DNA of 64,000 nt from Aerococcus sp. HMSC062A02 (GCF_001809535.1 NZ_KV797935.1:20087-84086), one strand, 5' to 3'; positions 17,229 through 26,989 are shown, numbered from the stretch's first letter. Notes: generated from the letters alone by a model not told the origin. A program made the numbers and translations.

Positions 17229-17331
17229 AAGATCGCCTCCTGATAAGATAAGCTTATTAAGTGATTATTTATTCATAGTATTTATGATCTATTATATCAC
17301 TTATACTAAAGATAAGTAATCTAAAGGAGTG

Positions 17332-18068
17332 ATGATTTTGTCAGAAAAAGTAGCACTAATCACCGGAGGAACTAGCGGTATTGGTTTGGCAACAGCCAAG
17401 AAGGTTACCGCCTGGTCCTAGCCAGTGTGGACAAAGAAGAGCAAGTCGAAGAAGCTTTAGAAGCCTTGGGGCATTCGGAAGCCATCCGTCATGTAGCCTG
17501 CGACGTGTCTGACCCTGCCCAGTGTCAAGAAGCGGTGGCTACAGCCCTGGAAGCCTTTGGACAATTGGATATCCTTGTTAATGTGGCTGGGATTACGGGC
17601 GAACGTGGCGACTTCTTAGACTATGACTTGTCAGCTATCAAGCAAATTATTGACATTAATTTGATGGGGACCATTAACTTCTGCCAGGCAGCGGGCCAAA
17701 AGATGAAGGAAGCTGGTCAAGGTTGCATTATCAACGTTGGTTCCATCTGTTCCTTCTTAGCCAACGGGGAAAACATTGGTTACCACGCTAGTAAGGGTGG
17801 GGTGAAGATGGCCACTCAGGCGATTGCACGGGAACTCGGCCCCCATGGTGTTCGTGTCTTAATGGTCTCACCGGGTTGGGTCAATACCTCCATGATGCGT
17901 GGGGACCTGAAGGACTTTGGCGACAGCCTTCATATGAAAGAACGGGTCATCGAGCCTGAGGAAGTGGCCAATGCCATCTACCTCCTGACCCTGCCAGAAG
18001 CTAGCGCCATCAATGGCACGAATGTAATGGTTGAAGACGGCTATACATCCTTTAAGGGGATTTTCTAG
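17332..18068 (+). pseudogene. Short-chain dehydrogenase/reductase gene with an early frameshift
   Basis: AAAGGAG at 17323-17329 leads to TTG 17338 (or ATG 17332). The frame reads VALITGGTSGIGLATAK, the NAD(P)-binding motif, and then hits TAG at 17418-17420. Another frame continues GYRLVLASVDKEEQ to the end, with NVAGITG, GSICSF, the catalytic YHASKGG and VSPGWVNTSMM. A small deletion near 17398-17404 removed about the alphaA helix. The rest is intact, so the loss looks recent. It was probably the LysR target gene. Confidence 0.85.
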
Positions 18069-18088
18069 ATCTTTTTCCGGCCAAAGAC

Positions 18089-18112
18089 AAGCTCCAGAGA
18101 TGGGGCTTTTTC
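18089..18112 (+). terminator. Terminator after the SDR pseudogene
   Basis: AAGCTCC (18089-18095) pairs with GGGGCTT (18102-18108), including one G-U pair, and TTTTTC follows. Confidence 0.7.
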
Positions 18113-18313
18113 TATTTTGTAATCTTAGGCTAGTTGCTATAATGGACTTATGATAGGAGGCTAACTGGAAGTCGATGTGTTTTAATGGGAGTTTCATAAG
18201 GAAAAAGGAGCTTGTCAAAGCTTTTTGACAAGGAAACTGCTTGATGTCAAAGAGCTTGGATGGTATTTTTAGCTGTTATTATTTAAAGTTGGAAGTGAAG
18301 AAGGGAGGCAAAA

Positions 18314-18718
18314 ATGACTATAGGAGAACTGCTTAGGGAGGCTCGCTTGCAGTCGGGCATGACCCAAGAGGGAGTTGCAGAAGCGATTGGCGTCTCAAGA
18401 CAATCAGTTTCAAATTGGGAAAATGATAAAACTTATCCTGATGTGATTAACATCATTCGATTGAGTGACCTTTACCAAGTGAGTTTAGATGTTTTACTGA
18501 AGGGGAGTGAAGATTATATGGGGCATTTAGATGAGAGTACCGATATTGTGAAGAGTAACCGGAACTTAATTCGAACGATTGTCTTTGGTGTCTTGTTGAT
18601 TGTGTTGATTTTATTCATCAGTCCTTGGCTAGCTTTGCAGTTTGTCCTGTCATCAATTTTCATCATTACATTGGCCTTGGTTGGGATAGTTTATTTTGAA
18701 ATTATTAGTCGCTTTTAG
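18314..18718 (+). CDS. XRE-family regulator with a C-terminal membrane anchor
   Basis: 134 residues. Residues ~5-58 are a Cro/CI helix-turn-helix (MTQEGVAEAIGVSRQSVSNW), and residues ~95-130 hold two membrane segments (IVFGVLLIVLILFI, FIITLALVGIVYF). Membrane-tethered XRE regulators usually act with a nearby membrane protein; the next gene, 13 nt on, encodes one. The ligand or target is unknown. Confidence 0.85.
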   Translation: MTIGELLREARLQSGMTQEGVAEAIGVSRQSVSNWENDKTYPDVINIIRLSDLYQVSLDVLLKGSEDYMGHLDESTDIVKSNRNLIRTIVFGVLLIVLILFISPWLALQFVLSSIFIITLALVGIVYFEIISRF

Positions 18719-18731
18719 AGGAGGGATAGCA

Positions 18732-19076
18732 ATGACTACTTATCCGGTTATAATGGCTATAGCTGGGGCTGTTGCCATTATGGGAAGCGTCTTTCTAAGC
18801 TACAATTTATATCAGATGATTGCTATGGATGCGGAAGCTAGAGGGATGCCTCGCCCGCGTTTATGGGCTTTTATGAGCCTGCCTAATGGTAATGGGGCAG
18901 GGGCTTTGCCTGTTTACTTAGTCGTTCGTCGGAAACACACCCGTCGGCCCTTTAATCATAAGGAGCAGGAGGCTTATAAAGGCTATAAGAAAAAAGCTAA
19001 ATTGTCACTCCTGATTTTATTGATAGGTATGTTTCCACTAATTTTTGTGGTTATTCACTATCTTGCTTTGAGCTAA
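18732..19076 (+). CDS. Hypothetical membrane protein paired with the XRE regulator
   Basis: The start is ATG 18732 after GAGGAGGG, giving 114 residues. There is one N-terminal segment (AIAGAVAIMGSVFLSYNLY), a basic cytoplasmic loop (RRKHTRRPFNHKEQEAY) and a C-terminal segment (LSLLILLIGMFPLIFVV). I recognise no family. Close linkage suggests it works with the upstream regulator. Confidence 0.6.
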   Translation: MTTYPVIMAIAGAVAIMGSVFLSYNLYQMIAMDAEARGMPRPRLWAFMSLPNGNGAGALPVYLVVRRKHTRRPFNHKEQEAYKGYKKKAKLSLLILLIGMFPLIFVVIHYLALS

Positions 19077-19175
19077 AGACTTTGGAAATTTCTCGACCTT
19101 ATAAGGCAACTTCTCCTTAATCTGGAAGTTCCCTTTCATATTCTGTTGTTGATTTTGCTTATGCAGATTTTCTAG

Positions 19176-19207
19176 AGCGGCTGGGATTTTATCCCAGGCG
19201 CTTTTTT
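19176..19207 (+). terminator. Terminator of the XRE operon
   Basis: AGCGGCTGGGAT pairs with ATCCCAGGCGCT (one G-G mismatch), followed by TTTTTT. The remainder of the 19077-19487 gap shows only AT-rich promoter-like sequence before the DUF554 gene (TAAAAT near 19441). Confidence 0.88.
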
Positions 19208-19487
19208 GTTTTCTTGACTATTTGGTAAGAGTGATCGAACTGAGAGCAATTGCTTGCCCATGGACTACTGTAAATAACAGTAAAATTTACGGGTCAGGAG
19301 CTTAAATCGACGATTCAGGTAAGATTCGTCTAATGGAAGCCTTTTAATGCTATACTTCATTTATCAGCTTATTTAGCGGTTCTAGCACTGCGGTCCAAGT
19401 CTAATCCCTCATATAAAAATGAGTATTCTATTAAAATATGCTAAAATAATAGCTATTGAAAACGAATGAAAGAAATGAGGAAATGAA

Positions 19488-20213
19488 ATGGTTGGGCTTG
19501 GGACTTTAATTAATTGTGTCGGAATTCTACTGGGGGGCCTGGTGGGCAGCTTGGTGGGAAATTTGTTTAAGGCTAAGCAGCAGGAGGCCCTCCAGAAGGC
19601 TTGTGGGGTGAGCGTGATCTTTATCGCCATTGCCGGGGCAATGGATGGGATGTTGACCCTTCAAGGGGATAATATCGTCAGCGGCCGGTCCATGCTGGTG
19701 GTCCTCTGCCTGGCTCTCGGCAGCCTGATCGGAGAAGTGCTGGGGATTGACCGTGCTTTTGAGAGCTTGGGTCACTTCCTCCACCAGAAGTCAGGGAATG
19801 GGAGGGATCCACTCTTTGTGGAAGCTTTTATTACGGCTTCGCTGACAGTTTCTATTGGGGCCATGGCCATTGTTGGGGCGATCCAGGACGGCTTGTTGGG
19901 CGACTATACCATGCTGGCTGTGAAGTCGGTCTTGGATGCTATTATCATTACAGTCCTAACTTCAGCCATGGGCAAGGGAGCCATCTTCTCTGTCATTCCG
20001 GTCTTTATCCTGGAGGGTGGGGTGACCCTGCTGGCCCGCTTACTGGCCCCCATTATGACTGACCTGGCCCTGGACTATCTCTCCTTAGTGGGGTCCATCC
20101 TCATCTTCTGTATTGGGATTAACCTGCTCTGGGACAAAAAATTGAATGTCGCTAACATGCTGCCCGCTGTCTTTCTAGCGGTTCTGGCTGCCTTCCTGCC
20201 GGTCTCATTCTAA
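19488..20213 (+). CDS. DUF554-family membrane protein
   Basis: 241 residues with about six membrane helices. GLGTLINCVGILLGGLVG at the N terminus and FVEAFITASLTVSIGAMAIVG with GALQDGLxGD-like IQDGLLGDY in the middle are the DUF554 signature (YdfK/YqgA type). The biochemical role of the family is not established. A ribosome binding site, GAGG, precedes it. Confidence 0.88.
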   Translation: MVGLGTLINCVGILLGGLVGSLVGNLFKAKQQEALQKACGVSVIFIAIAGAMDGMLTLQGDNIVSGRSMLVVLCLALGSLIGEVLGIDRAFESLGHFLHQKSGNGRDPLFVEAFITASLTVSIGAMAIVGAIQDGLLGDYTMLAVKSVLDAIIITVLTSAMGKGAIFSVIPVFILEGGVTLLARLLAPIMTDLALDYLSLVGSILIFCIGINLLWDKKLNVANMLPAVFLAVLAAFLPVSF

Positions 20214-20260
20214 TCGCTAAGCTGGCAATATTACTAGTGCAAAAGAAAAGGAGTCTACTC

Positions 20261-21337
20261 ATGAAAAAATTCAACCAATGGGCATTGGTCCTCTCGACGG
20301 GCCTAGTCCTTGCAGCCTGCCAAAATAACACAAACCAGTCGAATAATGACCAAACTTCCTTAGAGCCGGCTTCGGAGAAAGTTTCTTCGAGTCAATCAGG
20401 ATCAAGCAGCCAGAAAGCTTCCAAGGGGTCTTCTGGTCAAAAGACGAGCTCTAAGACAAAAGAAGAGCCGGTTAAGCCAGAAGTCGACAACATGGCCGTT
20501 TATGGTCCTACCCTCGAGGAACTGGCCCAGGCCGAAGAGAACCGTCCCGATTATTTCGTCTTCTATGATATCGATGGCAACGGGGTGGATGAGTTGCTGA
20601 CGGCTACGGACTACGATGGCAAGCTTCACTATAGCGATCTCTACTACTTAAAGGGTGGCCAAGAACCGACACTCCTGGCGAGAAATTATGCAGCCAGTGC
20701 CGGTGGTCTGCGCCAAGCTAGCGATATCTTCCAAGACGGCACGGTTCTGGATTCCTACCACTACTCTACAGCTGGGGAGGGCGAAGCTCGAATTCTCCGT
20801 ATCAATCCTGAGACCCAGACGGAAGAAGTGGTCGAAGAGGGAAGCTATTCAGTGGGCAACATCAGCACTCTGGATGATTTTACCGCCGGCCGGACGCCTA
20901 TCGATTATGACCAATTGGACTGGCAGCGGATCGACCAAGTCTTTGTTGATCAAGCAGAAGAAGAAACTGCTCAGCCGACCAGCTTTGACCTATCCGCCAT
21001 CCTGGAAGGAGATTATTCCAGCCTGGCTGGCACCTGGCAGGATGGGAATGGCACGCCTCCTATTACCTTTGACGCAGAAGGAATTGTTTCTGATGAAATT
21101 AAAATCTTTAATAGTGAGGGCATGCCTGATGGGACAATCCGTTTAGCTATCGGTCCTAAGTATGAGATGCGAGGCGGCGGTTTCCTTCTCATCGTCATCC
21201 CAGCGGGCCAGACCCCTAACGGCCAGTCCAAGTTCCCCGATGCTTATGATGGTTCCGATATGAGCCAGGACCGCTTGTGGGCGGGCCAGAGCCTAGACTT
21301 TAGGGACCCAAATGCCTTCTTTTATAAAATAAATTAA
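20261..21337 (+). CDS. Lipoprotein with a possible DUF6287-like C-terminal domain
   Basis: The start is ATG 20261 after AAAGGAG. The signal peptide KKFNQWALVLSTGLVLAAC has a lipobox LAAC; a Ser/Gln/Lys-rich linker follows to ~residue 80. FVFYDIDGNGVDELLTA resembles an FG-GAP or calcium-loop repeat, seen in many Gram-positive lipoproteins of unknown role. The last ~110 residues (LAGTWQDGNGTPPITFDAEG) look like the streptococcal DUF6287 domain. Anchored outside the membrane; function unknown. Confidence 0.75.
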   Translation: MKKFNQWALVLSTGLVLAACQNNTNQSNNDQTSLEPASEKVSSSQSGSSSQKASKGSSGQKTSSKTKEEPVKPEVDNMAVYGPTLEELAQAEENRPDYFVFYDIDGNGVDELLTATDYDGKLHYSDLYYLKGGQEPTLLARNYAASAGGLRQASDIFQDGTVLDSYHYSTAGEGEARILRINPETQTEEVVEEGSYSVGNISTLDDFTAGRTPIDYDQLDWQRIDQVFVDQAEEETAQPTSFDLSAILEGDYSSLAGTWQDGNGTPPITFDAEGIVSDEIKIFNSEGMPDGTIRLAIGPKYEMRGGGFLLIVIPAGQTPNGQSKFPDAYDGSDMSQDRLWAGQSLDFRDPNAFFYKIN

Positions 21338-21463
21338 TTAAGTGCATTATTTAGATTTATCTAACTTTTCTTGGTAAAATAGTGTTGGAAAGTAGGGACG
21401 CAGTTTTTGAGATCATCGTTGCTGCCACTGTTTATTTATTGTGCCTTGAAAGGATGATTTTCT

Positions 21464-21826
21464 ATGCGCTTAGGGAAGGTTTTGAAACGGATTGCTAATG
21501 ATGAACACTATACAGTCGAGAAGGACACCGGCCTAATCCATGGCAGGGTCAATGGCTACACGCTCTTAGTGGATATGATGCACTTTGGCCAGCAGTATGA
21601 TATTATTTTTCACTTGACCAAGGATGGCCAGGCACCTGACCGCCAGGAGTTGCTCCTCCACCTGCCCAAACACAAAAACTTGCAGAATGTCAGAGTAGAG
21701 GGCAATAAGGTCACTTACCAGGCGAGAACAGCTATGCTGGTTCAATCGACAGTGGATAGCTTGTTTGAGATGGTCGACCTGATTACCCGATCCTTAGAAG
21801 AATTGGGCTATGAAGAAGCGGCCTAG
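21464..21826 (+). CDS. Hypothetical protein, 120 aa
   Basis: A soluble mixed alpha/beta protein (GYTLLVDMMHFGQQYDIIFHL) with no recognised family. Its ribosome binding site GAAAGGATG precedes the ATG. It has its own terminator and codon use like its neighbours. Confidence 0.6.
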   Translation: MRLGKVLKRIANDEHYTVEKDTGLIHGRVNGYTLLVDMMHFGQQYDIIFHLTKDGQAPDRQELLLHLPKHKNLQNVRVEGNKVTYQARTAMLVQSTVDSLFEMVDLITRSLEELGYEEAA

Positions 21827-21850
21827 TCAATCAATTAAGTCTAATCAAAC

Positions 21851-21899
21851 AAAAAAGGAAATCATTAGCTGTTCTTGGCACGCAATGATTTCCTTTTTT
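21851..21899. terminator. Bidirectional terminator
   Basis: AAAAAAGGAAATCATT (21851-21866) pairs with AATGATTTCCTTTTTT (21884-21899). It ends the small gene on the left and the leftward glycosyltransferase gene on the right. Confidence 0.93.
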
Positions 21900-21941
21900 C
21901 TATTCTGATGAGTAATTCAAGCTGCTAGCAAGAAAATCAGC

Positions 21942-23057
21942 TTAAGCCTTCACAACTTCCTGGTAGAGCTTGTCGTAACGCCCACTGATCTTGTCCCAGG
22001 AGAAGTCCTGGGAGTGGGCCAGGGCGCGTTGGCAGAAGCCTGGATAGTCCGCGAGAATGGCTTGGACATGGTGGACAAAGTCATCTGGCCGGTCAGGGTC
22101 CAGGCTGGCGCCGACTTCGTAATTGGGATAGTAGCTGTCGAAGCCTTCGCCCTGGGTATAAATGACGGGGAGGCCCTGGCTCATAGCTTCCACATAGACT
22201 AAGCCGAAAGTTTCCCGTGAGGAGACTAGGGCGAAGATATCCATCTGCCGGTAGAGGTCCCGCATGCCATCGTGGTCTTTGGGGCCGTAGTAGGTCACCA
22301 GGGGCTGGTCTTTGACTTGGGCCAGGATGCTTTCATCCCAGGCAGGCCCGATGAGGTGGAGTTCGGCCGCTTGGACATGTTGGTTATAGTAGTCCACCAG
22401 GCTGATGAGCTTGGGGATCTGTTTTTCTTTTAAGAGTTTGGCCGTACAGACAAAGCGTAGGGGATGGTGGAGTTCAGCTTGCTTAGCGTCATAGCGGTTG
22501 GTGTGCCAGTAGTCGTCGATGCCATTGGCGATGACTTGGGTCTTGGCTTCCAGGTCCGCTCGCATAGAGTCTGGAATATACTTGGCGAAGACTTCCCGCC
22601 TGGAGTTCTCAGAGATAAAGACCACTTGATCAGCGTCAGCGAGGACCTTGAGGCCGAGCCGGCGGAGCCAGGGCATCTTCTGGAAGAAGGTCCGGATATC
22701 GGCACTGCGGACCGCCACGACATAAGGAATGCCATGGGTCAAGTAGACTTTGTGGGCCAGCCAACCATTGGAGAAGAGGGAGTGGGCGTGGACCAGGTCG
22801 AATTGGTCGAAGGTATAGCGCTGTTTGAGGTCCTGCCAGATCTTATAGTGCTTGAGGTGGAAGACATAGCGGTCCGCTTGGCGGAAGGCTTCTACAATCT
22901 GACAGTAGTCCCCCTTAGCGGCCAGGCGGTCTTTGGGAAATTCTTTGGCAATGGGGACATAGACGTCGAGGGCCATTCCCGCGGCAACTTGCCGGTCATA
23001 GAGGTTCTGGTAGAGAGGGGTGGTGGAATAATAAGAATTAATATGGAGGATGTGCAC
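21942..23057 (-). CDS. Glycosyltransferase, GT4/GT1-like (GT-B fold)
   Basis: I start at GTG 23057, which follows GAAAGGACG and begins the fold exactly (VHILHINSYYSTTPLYQ). The longer in-frame extension to 23087 adds residues before the first strand. The C-terminal donor site is visible: RFVCTAKLLKEKQIPKLI, then the SRETFGLVYVEAMSQGLPVI motif with the catalytic glutamate region. It is a cytoplasmic, retaining sugar transferase. It lies divergent from the ugd cluster and may add sugars to the same surface polymer. Confidence 0.88.
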   Translation of the reverse strand: MHILHINSYYSTTPLYQNLYDRQVAAGMALDVYVPIAKEFPKDRLAAKGDYCQIVEAFRQADRYVFHLKHYKIWQDLKQRYTFDQFDLVHAHSLFSNGWLAHKVYLTHGIPYVVAVRSADIRTFFQKMPWLRRLGLKVLADADQVVFISENSRREVFAKYIPDSMRADLEAKTQVIANGIDDYWHTNRYDAKQAELHHPLRFVCTAKLLKEKQIPKLISLVDYYNQHVQAAELHLIGPAWDESILAQVKDQPLVTYYGPKDHDGMRDLYRQMDIFALVSSRETFGLVYVEAMSQGLPVIYTQGEGFDSYYPNYEVGASLDPDRPDDFVHHVQAILADYPGFCQRALAHSQDFSWDKISGRYDKLYQEVVKA

Positions 23058-23193
23058 AAGCGTCGTCCTTTCTGTTAAAATAAGCAATTCCCTATTATTA
23101 TAGCAAAAAGAACAAAAGCCTAACAGAAGATAAAAAAACTTATAAAATTGCTTTTTTTCTAGGGGAGGGGGCTTAATTACTAGGGCATTATGC

Positions 23194-23199
23194 TATAAT
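23194..23199 (+). promoter_or_regulatory. Promoter -10 of the polysaccharide operon
   Basis: An extended -10, TGCTATAAT, lies about 45 nt before the ugd start. The -35 region (TTAATT near 23173) is poor. It is the only obvious promoter before the co-directional block 23245-28800. Confidence 0.55.
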
Positions 23200-23244
23200 T
23201 AGCCTTATATGAAGTAAACGAACTGGAAGAGGAGAGCGAATCAT

Positions 23245-24411
23245 ATGAAAATTACAGTTGTCGGTGTTGGCTATGTGGGCTTAGCGAATGCCATCTTGCT
23301 TGCGCAAAACCACCAAGTGACAGCACTGGATATCAATGAAAATGTGGTCAATATTATCAATTCGGGCCAACCGCATATCAAAGATCCTGAAATGGAAGAC
23401 TATATGGCTAATAAAGACCTGGATCTGACAGCAACTACCGATTCGGACCTGGCCTATGCAGAGCCAGACCTCATCATTATTGCAGCACCAACCAATTATG
23501 ATGAAGTGACCAATTCCTTCGATACATCAGCTGTTGAAGCCGTTCTCGACGATATCTTAGCCCATGATACTGACTGCCCAATTGTCATTAAGTCAACGAT
23601 ACCGGTTGGTTACACAGAGTACATCCGCGAAGAAAAGAATTGCGACCGGATTATCTTCTCACCTGAATTCCTGCGTGAAGGCAAGGCCCTCTATGATAAC
23701 CTCTACCCTTCCCGGATTATTGTCGGAGATGACGGTCAAGCAGGTCATCTCTTTGCTGAGCTCTTAATTGAAGGGGCAGAAAAGGAAGACATTTCTGTCC
23801 GTTTTATGGCGCCAACCGAGGCTGAAGCGGTCAAACTCTTTGCTAATACTTACCTGGCCCTCCGCGTTTCCTTCTTTAATGAATTGGATACCTATGCGGA
23901 AGTGCGAGGCTTGGATTCCAAGTCCATTATTGAGGGGATTGGCTTAGACCCACGGATTGGCCTCCACTACAACAACCCTTCCTTTGGCTATGGGGGTTAC
24001 TGCCTGCCTAAGGATACCAAGCAGATGTTGGCCAACTTCGAAGATATTCCCAACAATATTATCCGGGCAATTGTTGATGCCAATGACACCCGCAAGCAAT
24101 TTATTGCGGATTCTGTCCTACGTCGCCATCCCGAAACGGTTGGGGTTTACCGCTTGACTATGAAGCAAGACTCTGACAATTTCCGCCAATCAGCCATCCA
24201 AGATGTCATGAAAAAATTACGCGGGGAAGGGGTCGAAGTGATTGTCTACGAACCGAGTCTTGAGGGTGAGGACTTCCAAGGTTACCGCTTAGAAAATGAC
24301 CTTCAAGCCTTCAAAGACCAATGCGACCTGATCATCTCCAACCGTCGCGCCAAAGACTTAGAAGATGTGACAGACAAGGTCTATACCCGCGATATCTATA
24401 ACGAAAATTAA
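23245..24411 (+). CDS. ugd: UDP-glucose 6-dehydrogenase
   Basis: 388 residues. The N-terminal NAD site is VVGVGYVGLANA. STIPVGYTE and FSPEFLREGKAL follow, and GYGGYCLPKDTKQ holds the catalytic cysteine. It oxidises UDP-glucose to UDP-glucuronate, a precursor for capsule, hyaluronan or teichuronic-type polymers. It is the first gene of the surface-polysaccharide block. Confidence 0.96.
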   Translation: MKITVVGVGYVGLANAILLAQNHQVTALDINENVVNIINSGQPHIKDPEMEDYMANKDLDLTATTDSDLAYAEPDLIIIAAPTNYDEVTNSFDTSAVEAVLDDILAHDTDCPIVIKSTIPVGYTEYIREEKNCDRIIFSPEFLREGKALYDNLYPSRIIVGDDGQAGHLFAELLIEGAEKEDISVRFMAPTEAEAVKLFANTYLALRVSFFNELDTYAEVRGLDSKSIIEGIGLDPRIGLHYNNPSFGYGGYCLPKDTKQMLANFEDIPNNIIRAIVDANDTRKQFIADSVLRRHPETVGVYRLTMKQDSDNFRQSAIQDVMKKLRGEGVEVIVYEPSLEGEDFQGYRLENDLQAFKDQCDLIISNRRAKDLEDVTDKVYTRDIYNEN

Positions 24412-24495
24412 ACAGCCCACACCACTTCCAAGTCAAGCGCTCTTTGCTTGGCTGGAAGTCTTTGTGTGCTTAGAAGAGAAATGAGGAAATTTGGC

Positions 24496-25689
24496 ATGCC
24501 AAAAGATCCAGGCAAAGTCCGTCGCGTTCTCCACTTGATGAGTGGTTATGGTGGTGGCATTTCATCATTTATAAAGAATAAGGCTGAGGAAATGCCCCAC
24601 TATGGGATTGCCTTTGATGTGACGACCTATGACGAGTGTCCGACTGACTTCTGTGAAGCTATTGAGGCCACGGGAGGCAAGCTTTATCCGCTCAGAAATC
24701 CGAAGAAAGAAGGCTTCAAAGCTTTTGAAGAGAGCTTAAACCAAGCCCTCGACCATAACGACTATGATGCTTTCTATTGCCATATCAATGGTTACCGGGC
24801 CCTTCCTTATTACTATCTCTGCCGGCGTCACAGCCAGGCACCTTTCTATATTCATGCCCATAATTCAAATGATAACCAGGGAGCAAGTCTGATGAACCGC
24901 GCCCAAGTCCTGCTTTCACAACGATTGAATCGTTATTTATCGGCTTGTCCGCTCGGTTGTGGTAAGCGGGCGATCTGGGCGATCTTTGGGTCTGCTATTG
25001 ATCTTGGTGAGATGATGATCATTCCTAATAGTATTCATACAGACCTCTATCTGCGCCCCAATGCTTGGATTGAAGACCAGAAGAAGCAATTAAGGAAAGC
25101 CCATGCTTATGGTGAGGACACCCTCTTGATTGGACATATTGGCCGCTTAACAGCGGTTAAGAACCATGAACAAAGTCTTGCTATTGCCCAGGCCATTAAG
25201 GACCAAGGGCTAGACGCCAAGCTCTTAATTATTGGTGCTGGTGAGCGTGACCAAGAGCTCAAAGCGGCCGTTCATGCTCAAGCTTTAGAGGATGTTGTGG
25301 ATTTCACTGGTCGAATCAACCCGATATCCGCCTTTTATCCGCTCTTAGATGCGGTGGTCTTGCCTTCCTATTCTGAAGGCTTACCGACAGTGGTCGTTGA
25401 AGCCCAAGCCTTGGGTATCCCTGTCGTGATGTCTAATCGGGTGACGGATGAGGTAGACTTGGACTTGGGTTTAGTCGAGGCCTTGTCCCTTGAAGCTGGG
25501 CCAGCAGAATGGCTCCACGCGCTTTGCCGCTTGGCTGCCAAAGACCGACCAGACTTGAGCCAGCGTGAACAAGCTATACAAGCCAAGGCCTTCAGTAATG
25601 AAGCTTCTGCCCAGCTCTTTGTTGAATTTTTAGAGGGTGAGCGTCAGCATTTTAACTTTGAAGGGGGGCAGTCCAGTGGCCATCTATAG
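24496..25689 (+). CDS. Glycosyltransferase family 4, EpsF-like
   Basis: I favour ATG 24496 (MPKDPGKVRRVLHLMSGYGG) over ATG 24481; GAGG lies 9 nt before it. It is a GT-B enzyme with HIGRLTAVKNHE, LLIIGAGERDQELK and the donor motif PSYSEGLPTVVVEAQALGIP. YIHAHNSNDNQG resembles the EpsF/CapM-like group. It probably adds one sugar to the lipid-linked repeat unit. Its 3' end overlaps the next start by 14 nt. Confidence 0.9.
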   Translation: MPKDPGKVRRVLHLMSGYGGGISSFIKNKAEEMPHYGIAFDVTTYDECPTDFCEAIEATGGKLYPLRNPKKEGFKAFEESLNQALDHNDYDAFYCHINGYRALPYYYLCRRHSQAPFYIHAHNSNDNQGASLMNRAQVLLSQRLNRYLSACPLGCGKRAIWAIFGSAIDLGEMMIIPNSIHTDLYLRPNAWIEDQKKQLRKAHAYGEDTLLIGHIGRLTAVKNHEQSLAIAQAIKDQGLDAKLLIIGAGERDQELKAAVHAQALEDVVDFTGRINPISAFYPLLDAVVLPSYSEGLPTVVVEAQALGIPVVMSNRVTDEVDLDLGLVEALSLEAGPAEWLHALCRLAAKDRPDLSQREQAIQAKAFSNEASAQLFVEFLEGERQHFNFEGGQSSGHL

Positions 25690-26989
25690 TCTCATCTTAC
25701 TTGCAAGTGTCTTCTTAGGGACAGAATTACTGGCTATTCCAACGCCTTTTGCCCAGATGACGCTCTACCGGGTCTTAGCGCTGGGAGTTGTCCCGCTAAT
25801 CGCTTATCGTTGCTTGCTGAAGGGACCGAGTCTGCAGCTTAAGCGGCCAGGTTATGGGCTCTTCATGATTGGGGCCTATGTCTTCTGGTGGCTCTGGGCC
25901 CTGATTTCTGTGCTTTGGGCTCGGGCGCTTGGCCCCTGGGCACAGGCTATCTTCCTTTTAACGATTGGCATTTCCAGCGTGGTCGCCCTGTATTTATGGA
26001 CCGATAGCCTCCGCCAGTGGAAGCGATTGGTTCAGACGGCCTGGTGGATGATGTCCGCTCTCTTGGTTTGGGGCTATTTTGAAATTATCACGAATATTTA
26101 TTTCTTTGCGGATATGGCCAAGCTGGATAAGTATGGGACCTTCGCTAGTCAACCCCTGACTCGGTTACCGATTACACATTTTGAGAACCAGAATGACTAT
26201 GCCACCATGCTCTTGGCCTATCTAGCGGTCAGTGCGATTCTGATGGTCTTATCGCGTGTCAGTTGGCAAAAATTCGTCTATCTAGGCGCTATGGTCTTGG
26301 CTGAATACCTCATCTTCAGATCTGGCTCGCGGATGAGTTTGTTGTGCTCCTTACTTTATTTTGTTGTGCTCTTTATCCTGCAGTTCAAGTGGGATTTGAA
26401 GCGGCGTTATTATGTGATCGGCTTATTGCTGGCTATCGGCGGGGGGCTTGCCCTTTACTTGGGTTTTCCTCCTATCCGAGAAGCTTTGAATGCCTTGATT
26501 TATACAGGCAGGGAAGGTTATATCTCAGGCGATACTGGCCGGGTCAACCTCTGGCGGAATGGCTTAGTTTTCCTGGGAACGACCCTGGGCCTAGGCGTAG
26601 GTGCCGGAAATATTGAAAGCTGGATGGCTGACTTCCCTTTACTTCCTACCAAGGGCATTGTCAATATGCACAATTGGTGGTTGGAAATTATGGTGGGCTA
26701 TGGGCTTTTAGTCTTTATCGCCTATGTTGTGGCCTATGCCTTAATGATCTACCAGCTCAACCGGATCCGCTTGGTTCAGGATCCCAAGTGGCGGCAAGTC
26801 AGCAACCAAGTCATCGCTTTCCTTATCATATTTATTCCAGCGAGTGTGACGAGCGCTAATAACATGTATATTGAGTGGCACTGGGTATTCTTTGGCTTAC
26901 TGATTAGCTACCTAGCCTTAGCCGAGAAGTCCCTAACAATTACAGAGAAAGAACGAGGTAGGATTTATGAGCTTAGCAACAATCATTAG
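25676..26989 (+). CDS. O-antigen ligase/polymerase-like membrane protein (Wzy-type)
   Basis: The GTG at 25676, after GAAGGGGGGCA, is the likely start; about 437 residues with 10-12 membrane segments. THFENQNDYATMLL and FRSGSRMSLL are typical of the Wzy_C/WaaL superfamily, as is the extracytoplasmic MHNWWLEIMVGYG near the end. In this cluster it most likely polymerises repeat units at the outer face of the membrane. The last 23 nt overlap the next gene. Confidence 0.87.
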   Translation: MAIYSLILLASVFLGTELLAIPTPFAQMTLYRVLALGVVPLIAYRCLLKGPSLQLKRPGYGLFMIGAYVFWWLWALISVLWARALGPWAQAIFLLTIGISSVVALYLWTDSLRQWKRLVQTAWWMMSALLVWGYFEIITNIYFFADMAKLDKYGTFASQPLTRLPITHFENQNDYATMLLAYLAVSAILMVLSRVSWQKFVYLGAMVLAEYLIFRSGSRMSLLCSLLYFVVLFILQFKWDLKRRYYVIGLLLAIGGGLALYLGFPPIREALNALIYTGREGYISGDTGRVNLWRNGLVFLGTTLGLGVGAGNIESWMADFPLLPTKGIVNMHNWWLEIMVGYGLLVFIAYVVAYALMIYQLNRIRLVQDPKWRQVSNQVIAFLIIFIPASVTSANNMYIEWHWVFFGLLISYLALAEKSLTITEKERGRIYELSNNH

